Positions 45,826 through 55,000 of a stretch of 64,000 nt of DNA are shown in pieces; position 1 is the first letter of the stretch; every line of letters begins with the position of its first letter. The stretch is from Hydnum rufescens UP504. Lineage: Eukaryota; Basidiomycota; Agaricomycetes; Cantharellales; Hydnaceae. The translations under genes and the position numbers were made by a program. The notes under the pieces were generated by a model. It was not told the origin of the DNA and made no database searches. It was given only the letters and a program-made list of their open reading frames with translations. The stretch lies in the NCBI GenBank assembly GCA_014904985.1, contig MU128917.1:62001-126000 (forward strand), read 5' to 3'.

Positions 45826-48685
45826 TCATAGCTCCTCATGGGGCGCAACAACGGCATGGGACTGGGTAGAAGCATCTTGAGCACCTCGAGGGAGCGAGGG
45901 TGATGATGGTGAGGAGCTCGCGGGAGGCATTGCTGCTTCTTCGGCTGGCGAAGAAGACAACGTTGCCTGGGATGCAGCGTCGTTGATAATTGAGGGGGTA
46001 ACAACGGCACCTTCGGCAGAAGATCCAGCAGAAGTCCCAGTCTTGTCTTCCAAGTAATCTTGTGAATCACCCGAGGCCTCAGACGCAGTTTTATGTTCGT
46101 CCTGGATCCATTCTTCCGCTCGTGGCTGGGTAGGGACAGCGTTCGGGACAAATGATACCCTGTCTGAAAGTACCTTGGTCACGGCTTGGTACACTTCGCT
46201 AACCTTTTCAGCTCCGAATTTATAGAGGCCTTCTGCATCGCCAAAGATGTCATCCAAGATTCCATCAGCGATCGCTTCATGGATTTCGGCAGCTGGCTTC
46301 TGGCTCGGGGTAGGTGCGGAGTCGGGTGCTTTTGATTCCACGACCTCACCAGCGCGATGAAGGGCAGAAAGCACCTCTTCGCGATCGCGACCAATGAAAG
46401 GCGCGTCAGCAAACTCCTTACGAGCGTCAGCCACAGGTAAGATAGAGAAAACCGGTTCCTTATTGGAGCTAGACGAGCCAGAATCATCCGCCTCTGTGCC
46501 AGCAAACTGGCGAAGCCCCGCGTGGTGGACCCGTTGGAGTTCGGCGAAGAACGCGACGAGGGTTTCCTGCAGATCATTCTGGAGGTCAGCTAGGGCGGAG
46601 GGAAGAGGATCTTCAGGGGAATCCGGGTGAGTGCCATTTGCAAGTGCCTTGTAATCCTCGCCATATGCTTGAGCAGCTGCACATATCCGGTCAGATAGCA
46701 CTAGTATAATCATTGACGAAACACCCACTGTGCATCAGGTCATGATATCGCTAGTCAATCAAAAGTAATATAATCAGCAATGACAGGGGTCAACGAACCG
46801 CATCACATACCCTCCAGTCGGCAGGGGTGACATCATCCAACCAGGCGTAATCCATGCCAATGTCAGCCTGAGCCTCGCCAGCAATGTCCTCCACAGGTTT
46901 AAAGTGCTTAGCAGCCTCTTCATCAACCTTGTCACGAACATCAGCCCACCACTGGGCAACGGTATTGCTCAGAGACGTGGCATTTTCGCCATACCGCTCC
47001 TCGACCTTCCCGACAACACGATCAAAGAGGGCGACCTTCTCTTCTCCACTATATTGGCTGGCTACAAGCTTCCGCGCATACGCCTCGGTTCCCTTGATCC
47101 CCTTGGCCCCAGCAGCTTTGAACGCGGCGACCAGAGAGCCAATCTCGCCCTCGGAGGAAGAGATATCAGCTATAGCACGTTCTCGAATGGCAGTGATGTT
47201 ATGAATCACGGATTGAAGCCCTTGTTTTCCCTGCTCGTGGACCTTGGCTTCCCATCCAGCATGTCGTGCTTCAATGTTCCGGCGTTTCTCTCTGGTTTCA
47301 ATTAACTTTGCCTCTCTGGCCGCTTCATCTTCGAAGGGAGCGATAGGCTCAATGGGATCTTCTGGGGTTATTGCACCCCTTGAAGAAGGTTCCTCCTCTG
47401 TCAGCGAGGCAATGAACTCCTCTACATCAAGTTCTGCGGGCGTAGGGTTGTTCTCCGGCTCGGGCTCGAGCTCCGGTGCATCAGAGACAAAGTGCAGTGT
47501 AGTATGAGCAGGGACGACACTCTCGACGTCAGAGGGGGATGGTGATAAAGTCGTGGAGACCGCAGGAAATTCCGAAGCAGTGAAAACCTCTGCAACCTCT
47601 TCCACGGATGAGAAAACGGAATGTAGAACGGGCATGATAGTTACTGCATCGGTGGGAAGCGCCTTGCTAGTGTGCCGGTCGCCACCAAGCTCTTCTATTT
47701 TTGCCCAAATCTTCCGAATCTGGACATCAACGTACTCGCTCTTCAAATGCGCAACGCGAGGACCCAAGTGTTTGATAAACCACTGGGGACCTTCCTTTAT
47801 CTGCTCCCAGATAGGTACGAGGTAAGGTTGAGCCTTAGTCCAATACTCTATAGCCAAAAACCAAGCTCGACGCAAGTACGGTAACGATTTTGCGTACGAC
47901 TGTTTAAGGGCGAGTGACGTACGATCGAGGTAAGGTCTAGCATGGCGCTGAGCTTGCCGGATGTAGGGCTCGACGCGAGAAATATATGGTCGTACACGGG
48001 CATCATACTCTTGTTCAAGCCTTCGAGTATACGGTAGGAAGTATGGAACAAGTTTGCGTTGCAGTATGATATACCTCGGGTAGATGGCGGCGCGGGTCAG
48101 TTGTACGTATGGCGAAGTTAATCGTATGGCCTCGTTGATATGTGGTTTAACGACATTAACGTATGGCGAGACCGCAGGGTGAGAAAATGCAAGGTTGATC
48201 GGGGTGAAAATTATTGGCTCGAGAGCCTTTCGCACATCATGGAGTTTACGACATGTTGGATTTTCGAGCCGCGTGTCTTCTGGACACACCAACACGTAAT
48301 AAATGGTTAGAGAAACAAACACCCCTCGAAGGAAGTGATCGAAGAAGGATTTCCTCTTCCGTTGTCGTGTCTAATGCATTCCTCACGTTTGCATGGAAGC
48401 AAATGATACAGCGAACGAAGCTTACTTTGGCACCCTTCTTCTTCGTTTTTGGCTTAGGCTTCGGTGGTGATTCTGGCTGGCCATCCTTGACGTTTCACGT
48501 ACTCAAGAAGGGAGATTAGATAGAGAAAATCGGATGGGACATACGATTGGTTGAGACGGTTCCGGTGACGTTATCTGAGTGGTGTTAGCTACTTTGCCAT
48601 TTGTGACAGGCGAGGCCTTTTGTTTTTTGTTGGAGCCTAGAGCAGTGCCTTTTGACGGCGAAGGCGACACCCCGCCTCTAGCCAT
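45826..48685 (-). CDS. Large amphipathic PY-repeat protein with an N-terminal hydrophobic segment, function unknown
   Basis: Five exons (48685-48545, 48485-48426, 48370-46811, 46750-46729, 46676-45826), all in phase, 877 residues. A Lys-rich N-terminus is followed by one likely membrane segment (GVFVSLTIYYVLV, about residue 85). About 200 residues then repeat, roughly every 11, a P-Y/H-[VIL]-x-x-[VL] pattern (SPYVNVV, SPYVQLT, RPYISRV, EPYIRQA, RPYLDR and so on), which would form amphipathic helices. An acidic middle and a long helical C-terminus follow. Databases often label such basidiomycete proteins as hoxa13-like, but I see no homeodomain. The repeats recall perilipin- or apolipoprotein-type lipid-surface binding, which is inference. 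It diverges from SKP1 over only 209 bases. Confidence 0.8.
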
Positions 48686-48894
48686 GCGCGTCTTCGATGC
48701 TAAGTAATGCTAAGATAAGACGAGGGGGAGTGTGCAATTCACCACCGGAGACAGCCGTCTACACCGCAATTCCATTCCATTCTTAAGAAAGCTATTACTT
48801 GTGCAGCTAGTGCTTCCTTCCTGACTCTGCCACACCATCGGCTCATAGTGATCGTCGTCTTACATTTTTTCGACCGGCGTCTCACGAAGCTTGA
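48686..48894. promoter_or_regulatory. Short bidirectional promoter region (PY-repeat gene / SKP1)
   Basis: Only 209 bases separate the two divergent start codons, so the genes probably share regulatory sequence. No TATA box was obvious; a T-run lies at about 48865-48870. Confidence 0.55.
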
Positions 48895-49731
48895 ATGATC
48901 GTTTCTCTCGTCTCTTCCGACGGGAAGTTATACCAGGTTGATGAAGCAGTGGCTCGGAGATCTGGCGTTATTTATACTGTTCTAGAAGGTATTTTTACCA
49001 TCAGTGTGGCGTGTTATTGGGACAACTTCACTCCCCAAATTGTTCCAAAGACATCGGGAATCAGAAACCAATTCCTTTGCTCAATGTCCCATCCCACGTC
49101 TTGAAGCAGGCAAGATCGATGGCCATCTCAAAATCCCCAGTTCCATCCATATCCTAACTATCCTCCAATGCCTAGGTCATCGAATACTGCGAATACCACC
49201 GTACTGATCCACTACCACAGGACGCGGAATGGTCCGGCCCTGCGAGAGCAGAGCTCGTCCGCAGAAAGGCTGTCGTCAGCGACTGGGACAAAAAATTCAT
49301 CGATTGTGACCAAACTTTGCTATTCGAGATCATACAAGCCGCGAGTTACCTTGACATCAAGCCCTTGTTGTTGGTCATCATGTATACCTAGGGGGCCTTC
49401 ACATTGCCAACTTCTCTTGTTCGTAGGGACCTCGGGTGTAAAACTGTTGCCAATATGATGACTGGGTACGACGTCCTATTCCCGCCCTCCATGCTACTGA
49501 CTCCGATCGATGGTATCAAGGAAAAGCGTGGAGGATATACGTGCATTGTTTCACATCGAAAATGATTTCACCCCAGAAGAAGAGGTGAGTTGTGATAATG
49601 ATTTCATTCACTTCGAACGGCGTTCCGAGCATATGAAACACTCCTGTTCGTAGACTGCGATGCAGGTGGAACGATCCGAGTTTGAGTCTCTCTACAACGT
49701 ATGTGTGTGCCGACGAGTCGTATCTCTTTGA
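48895..49731 (+). CDS. SKP1: SKP1-type SCF ubiquitin ligase adaptor with an unusual C-terminus
   Basis: Links cullin-1 to F-box proteins. Exons are 48895-48988, 49051-49109, 49176-49369, 49427-49465, 49521-49584 and 49654-49731. All are in phase and give 175 residues. The BTB/POZ-like N-terminus (MIVSLVSSDGKLYQVDEAVA), the IPLLNVPSHVLKQ turn, the IEYCEYHRTDP helix and the AASYLDIKPLL / LGCKTVANMMTG / IENDFTPEEE core are clear. After PEEE the usual short tail rich in Glu, Asn and Trp is replaced by TAMQVERSEF and a Cys/Arg/Val-rich end. The core matches canonical Skp1, so it may be a paralogue, or the last exon may be mis-spliced. Intron 2 begins with GC (CAG|gcaaga). The start is the only in-frame ATG. 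Confidence 0.88.
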
Positions 49732-50170
49732 TGCGTCTCGCCCCTTGTTGCGTACCACTCACATCAGAGCGTTATTCTGGTAGATCATGATAAAATCCAT
49801 GGCAGGTGGAGTAAACGCTCCAGTCACCTCGCTGCCAATTCCAGGGAAAGCTCGCCGTCGGTTGAGAGCACCACATTATTAAATTGTATTGGTTGTGGCT
49901 GCTTTTGCCATCGTCGTCTTGCCCTTTGTTACCTTACCTCCAATAGGATAGCACGCCCACGCACGGTCTCCATAACCCTCCAGGTCACATTATCATTACA
50001 TATCTTCCGCGGTATTCACATGCTCTTCAAGCTTAGAACGCTGCTTTTAGTTTTGGCGTTCCCTTTAGCTGCTCCGCGTGTTTTTGTGTCGATGTGTAAA
50101 GACCCCGATTCCAATCGACTACCTATCGGACAGGGGTATACCCAGCAAGATCCTTTCTTTCGCCCCTGGA
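49732..50170. other. Convergent 3' intergenic region
   Basis: Between SKP1 (+) and the TMEM97-like gene (-). No open frame of interest. A canonical SKP1 tail was looked for downstream of the annotated stop and not found. Confidence 0.55.
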
Positions 50171-50978
50171 TTATTCCGTCTTCTTATCACCCATCCCAGC
50201 GTCCGCTGCGCCAGCAAGTTTGAACAGACGATACGACCCGTCTATTGCCATGAAAAGTGGGATAAAGAAGAACGGCGCGTAGTTACCGATAATGAATCTC
50301 CTGAAGGCGTTAAAAGTACGTGTTAATTTCCTCCAATCGCGGCGACTCGGCATGACAGTGGCATGACATAACGCACCGCTGCCACTCGGTAAGGGTAGCA
50401 TTCTGCATGCCAAATGAAGACGGAACACCTTCAGGTGCACTTGGGACGGCAAGAATAGTTGCGAAACACGGTATCAGAGTGGTAGCTTGCGATGCCCCAT
50501 ATATAACGAGCAGTATCCACGTCGTTTTCGACCCTATGAGGCTCCAGTTTAGTCTAGCTTATGCAGTGAACTGCATTTCTGGATGGATGGAGGGAGGGCA
50601 GGCGAGCATACCTTTCCATAATCCAATGGCTGCCAATATATCTAATGGAATTTGGACAAATCTGGGAAGTAGAGATGAGTCTCGAGTGGCGGCAGAATGA
50701 CTCGGAAAAGCCTCTTACCCTTCGAGGCATATAGTTAACGCGTTGAACCACGCGTACCGCCAAGGATCCCCAAAGAGTCCTTGCGCCCCCATAATGAGCG
50801 GGTCGTGAGATATATCAATGTAGAATTGAGGCACTCGTTTGAGCGCGTCCGGCAGAAGATGTTGGGGATATAGGTATTGCAGATCAATAAGCAGAGCAAT
50901 AGCTGCATGAAGAATGAAGAATCCAAAGTAAAATGCATCAAGGGGTCGAGATGTTAATGGGCTACGCTTTGAAGACAT
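50171..50978 (-). CDS. EXPERA-domain membrane protein, TMEM97/sigma-2 receptor-like
   Basis: Five exons (50978-50719, 50661-50612, 50557-50427, 50402-50377, 50300-50171), all in phase, 198 residues. Four hydrophobic segments are seen: FYFGFFILHAAIALLIDL; the FFQ-type segment rebuilt across intron 1 (FVQIPLDILAAIGLW); WILLVIYGASQATTLIP; and FIIGNYAPFFFIPLFMAID. Conserved acidic and aromatic positions of the EXPERA fold (D in RPLDAFYF; D in ALLIDL; N in AWFNALTICLE) are present. The family includes EBP sterol isomerase and TMEM97, which sits in the ER and affects sterol traffic. The size and C-terminus fit TMEM97 better than EBP. The start is chosen at the ATG giving MSSKRSPLTSRPLD. The substrate or partner is unknown. 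Confidence 0.82.
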
Positions 50979-51377
50979 CGCGCTCGAACTCCAGCCAAAT
51001 TCAATCTCGGGAGCAAACCCAGAATCCAGAATCCTAGGATTGCGGAAATATCCCAGCCTCACTCTAGATCTCTGGGACCACAACCATATCGCCATCGCAA
51101 ATAAGGCCCTTCCGTATTCAGTTCTTAGTCTTGCGCAAGCACACGTATGTACAAGTTAGAGTCCTGACGCGAAATACAAAGCCTTCTCGTGGAAATACCA
51201 TATCTCTAGCTCACGCGGTCAACTACGGTGTCCACTTGGCCTTAGTTGGTTTCCGCCGCCACCACATACAGTAATTACCAGTCAGCTATAAACACAGAGC
51301 CTTACGAATGTCATCCCCGTTGTCAGATCATCACGACATGACACTATAGTTATTTCGTCGGTGCATTCTCGATAAAA
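50979..51377. other. Divergent intergenic region
   Basis: Between the start codons of the TMEM97-like gene (-) and the hypothetical gene at 51378 (+). The minus-strand frame of the TMEM97-like gene stays open to 51095, so an upstream start is formally possible. No other feature seen. Confidence 0.5.
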
Positions 51378-52017
51378 ATGAATCAGAATTCTTCAATTCC
51401 CGAGCCCAGCACCCAACACGTTGGCGACACCGCCGAGTATATGATGGGCGAGAATGGGGCAATTAGAGGAGTGCATGGACCGCAAGAGCTGCCGAAAGCT
51501 CGGCAGATACCGTTGTCAGGAATCGGATTCGGAATTCCTACCTCAATTGGACAAAGTTGCTAGCTGCACAAAAACTACCCGTTCTATCTCCCAAAGGACA
51601 GTTTATTGTATAAGTTCGACTCGACGTATCTGTCCGACACCTCTTCGATGACTGCACCAAAAGCGACGAAAAAAGGCCGTACCATGAGTACGCACAAGAC
51701 AGCAGTGGCCGCAGCGACAGTGGCGCAGAAACGCAGCGATAGGAAGCATGATATTGGACGGCGGGGAAACAAACAGTCCAAGCAGGCGGATCGTGATATT
51801 CTCGAGGCCCTTGATCACCAAATGAGGGATATATTCGTGCGTACTTTCAGATTCCGGTATTTTGGGGGCCTTAATCTGTTTTATTCTGGTCTGTCTTTAG
51901 CCATCTCCGTTAGTGCCTCTGTCTGCACCGAACGATGAAGAATTAGCGACAAAACTTCCGCACCTTGTTGATGATGCTGAGGTTGATCGTCTCCAATCGG
52001 CATTAGGGAAGATATGA
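51378..52017 (+). CDS. Small hypothetical basic protein
   Basis: Not recognised. One model that keeps phase starts MNQNSSIPEPSTQH (51378-51419). It removes a 47-base intron to an acceptor at about 51466. It then reads to ACC before an intron at about 51512-51564 (gttgtc to ctag), continues with LHKNYPFYLPKDSLLYKFDSTYLSD and a Lys/Arg/Thr/Ala-rich stretch to RDIF, and after a last intron (51837-51900) ends PSPLVPLSAPNDEELATKL to LQSALGKI-stop at 52017. The last two exons look most protein-like; the first joints are uncertain. A short coiled-coil with a basic middle might bind nucleic acid or a complex, but I assign no function. Confidence 0.45.
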
Positions 52018-52547
52018 CGGAATATGGACGATTGCAGGTGAGATCAAGGGTTTTGCGTCTGATCCAACGGTGGTGTATTGATCATCTCGTATATGGGACA
52101 AGGTTTTACTTCCCCATGGAGGAGATCACTTCCAGGACAGAAATTGTGGACCTCTCGTATATCTAACGATCGGATTTGTCTGGTCGTAGTCACCGGCTCC
52201 ATCTCTGGAGTTTTCACAGATATTGGGCGACGCAACTGGAGCGTTAAGACTTCCGCACTTCTTTGATTATCGAGCGAATTTCGCTTTCTTATTCCTGTCC
52301 ACCTGGTTCGATTTGAAACAGTTCTTGGTGGTGGGCACGAATATTATTCAAGTGTGGCAATCAGATGCTTGTGATATGGACAACCTGGCAGAGCCATTTT
52401 TGATTTCATGTTCTCATTTACTACCACTTAATTAAGCGCCTGCCTTGCTAGATTAACTAGACCGTCTTTTTGTATCGTCGGAATCGCCCGTTCTCGAATT
52501 TGCATCCGGAAAACACCAAACAATTCTCAATTCGTTTGGAGCCTGAA
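52018..52547. other. Intergenic, no feature seen
   Basis: Between the hypothetical gene and the NASP-like gene, both +. Open frames at 52044-52235 (-) and 52078-52435 (+) are short and featureless. The NASP-like promoter should lie here. Confidence 0.5.
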
Positions 52548-53950
52548 ATGTCCGAGAAAGAATCCTCCTCTCCTGTGCAAAATGACGGCCCTGTAACTAT
52601 CGAATCGTCAATAGAGCACGCGAAACGCGCGTTCGCACTCGGAAAGATGGAAGAGGCCGTTAGTTTCTACGCTACTGCACTGGAGCTCATGTAGGTGATT
52701 CCACACAGGTGCTGAGGTTACCGTGCATCACGAAAATTCCCTAAATGCATTAAAGGACCGAAAAATACGGCGAAAACGCGCCCGAATCGGCTGATTTACT
52801 TTTTGCGTACGGCAAGGCACTACTGGAGAACGCCATCGCCCAATCTGCGGTGTTGGGAAAGGAAGAGCCTGCTGTGGATGATGAAGCTGCTATGGACGCG
52901 TCAGGAAGCAAATCTTCGCGATTCCACTTCGGGGGAGACGAGGAGGAGGATGCGGAGCCAGAAGATAAGGTTTTGGACCTCCGCAATAATCCTCTCCCCG
53001 AAGAAGAGGACGAAGAAAACGAGGAGGACGCGGATGGTGGGCCAGAGGACGATTTCAACGCCGCATGGGAGGTCCTTGACTTGGCACGTGCATTCTACGA
53101 GAAGATGGATGACGAACCGTCTCAACTCAAACTTGCGGATTCGTATGTTGCGCTGGGGGACGTATCACTAGAGACCGGTGCGGATGCGCTTACTCTGTTC
53201 CCCGAGCGGGTGGCACGCTCATGGCCCTCTACCACAGAAAAATTCGACCAAGCTATCACTGACTATACAGCTGCTCTCAACCTCAAAAACCGACTCCTGC
53301 CACTTCACCATCGACAAATTGCGGAGGCACACTGGAAGCTTAGCATGGTGCTAGACCTCACTTCTGGCCGGTTAGGAGATGCGGTGCAACACGTCGAGAG
53401 GGCAATTGCTAGCGTAGACGCGCGCCTGAAAGTTCTCGGCGATGGAGTTCAAGGGACATTATCCGCTCCAATTGCAGAGTCCTCAAAGGGGAAGGGGAAA
53501 GCGACGGTGGTGGGTATTCAAATCGGGGACCCCATTGCTGCGCTCTCCAAAGACGAGATGGCATCCGAAATTAAAGAGTTTGAAGATCTCAAGGCGGAGT
53601 TGGAGCTTAAGGCGCGTGTTGCCTCTCGAACTAGAGACGTCTCGTTCAATCTAAACGTTACCTTTGCATAGCTCGAAGACCTTAAGACGTCCCCCGAGAA
53701 ATTGGAGATGAGCGCACCGGCACTCGCAGAACAACAACTTGGGAAAGAATTAAACGGGTCAGGTGCAGGATCCTCGGCTGCTGCCTTGCCCGTGAATGAT
53801 CTCAGCGGGATGGTAAGGAAAAAGAAGAAACCCGCCGCACCTGAGGCCGAGCCGAACGAGTCGTCCGGGACAAATGGGAAACGAAAGGCAGAGGACGATG
53901 TTGAAGCCCTTCCTGAGAAGAAGCCAAAGATTATTGATCAGACCGCATGA
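52548..53950 (+). CDS. Histone chaperone of the NASP/Hif1 (SHNi-TPR) family
   Basis: Binds H3-H4, and in some species H1, supporting nucleosome assembly with the Hat1 complex. Exons are 52548-52690, 52756-53177, 53238-53617 and 53672-53950. All are in phase and give 407 residues. TPR1 (AKRAFALGKMEEAVSFYATALE) is interrupted by intron 1 and followed by APESADLLFAYGKALLENA. A highly acidic insertion follows (about residues 95-135, Glu/Asp runs), as in Hif1 and NASP. TPR3/4 contain AAWEVLDLARAFYEK and DQAITDYTAALNLKNRLLPLHHRQIAEAHWKLSMVLD. The C-terminus is Lys-rich with KRKAEDD and KKPK nuclear-localisation-like clusters. The donor after ELKAR (53618) was chosen because it restores phase with a 54-base intron. 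The frame is intact. Confidence 0.9.
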
Positions 53951-54091
53951 TTTATGTAGCGTTATCTCTTTTGGTGTACTTTAGGATTATATGCGTATTG
54001 GGCTGGAGGTGTAGAATCGATTGGGATGGAGACGCGTTCGGCTGGGACCGAAAACCATCTACACTTAATTGCGTTCTCTTAACCCTTCGCA

Positions 54092-54884
54092 ATGCCCATC
54101 AGAGAGGCCAAGGGGAAATACCCGCTTCTTGATGCAGACCCATATGCCGGACGTGTGATTCGGTATATGCGACCCTCGGACTATGGTTACATCGCAGCTG
54201 GTGGCGCTCTGGCGCCTGGATTGCTCTACTTCTATGGTAAGAATAGAACATATTCATGTGGTGACACAAGGGAATCTCATCAAGTTCATGTTCCCGATAA
54301 ATAGAGTGGTCAGATCCCACTAAGCGCCTAAGACGGCAGATCTACCCTGCCATGCGTCTTGCTGGATTCCTCGGACTAGTTGGCGGTTTCCTCTATGCCT
54401 ACCAGCGTTCTACATGTGCGGATTTCCTGTATATCCCGCACATGACCCAACGGTCTGAAATTTTGATCCTCTTCTCGTACTGCAGTGCGCTTTTGGGGAT
54501 GGACCGAAAACAAACGAGAACAAGACATGGACTTTGCGGAACTGAGCAAGCTCGCCAGGGAGGGTAAGCCTCTGTACGGCGAGACAAATGAGACTCTGTA
54601 TAACCAGGGGGTCGCCTTCCGTAACTCCCATTTCTCCCAACTCAAATTTGGTGAGCATGCTTGGTGATCCACCGCCCTCGTATATTCCTTCTTACGTCCA
54701 TTCCTTTACCTGGACTCAGGTGCCGTCCCATGGTGAGTTCATAGATTATCTTTTCGCATCCCTTCTTCACTTAACCTATTACAATTTTACTAGGTTCAAT
54801 CTCGTGCATCACCCATACCACGGTGTAGACACTTCTAAATACTATGCTGAAAAGGCTGATGAGGGGGAGAAGAAGGCCTCTTAG
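54092..54884 (+). CDS. Mitochondrial complex I 21 kDa accessory subunit (NUXM/NUO-21-like)
   Basis: Accessory subunit of NADH:ubiquinone oxidoreductase in the mitochondrial inner membrane. Exons are 54092-54236, 54305-54415, 54486-54650, 54720-54732 and 54794-54884. All are in phase and give 174 residues, including a 13-base microexon. The N-terminus KGKYPLLDADPYAGRVIRYMRPSDY is typical of the fungal subunit. Two hydrophobic segments follow (YIAAGGALAPGLLYFYG and RLAGFLGLVGGFLYAYQ). The C-terminal domain has RFWGWTENKREQDMD, NSHFSQLKFGAVPWFNLVHHPYHG and a Lys-rich end. It starts 141 bases after the NASP-like stop on the same strand. Confidence 0.88.
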
Positions 54885-55000
54885 AGTTCCCACCCTTGTG
54901 TACTTATTTAAATGGTACCAACAGTACTTGCCTAGGGTAAAGCTGAGGCAGATGGAGTCACATGTTTTGCTAATCGGGAGTATGCGATTATACGTTTCTC

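Noticed and set aside
46179..46577. Minus-strand frame of 132 codons inside the PY-repeat gene
   Set aside because: Alternative frame of the long 45826-46676 exon, which has consistent splice phases and composition.
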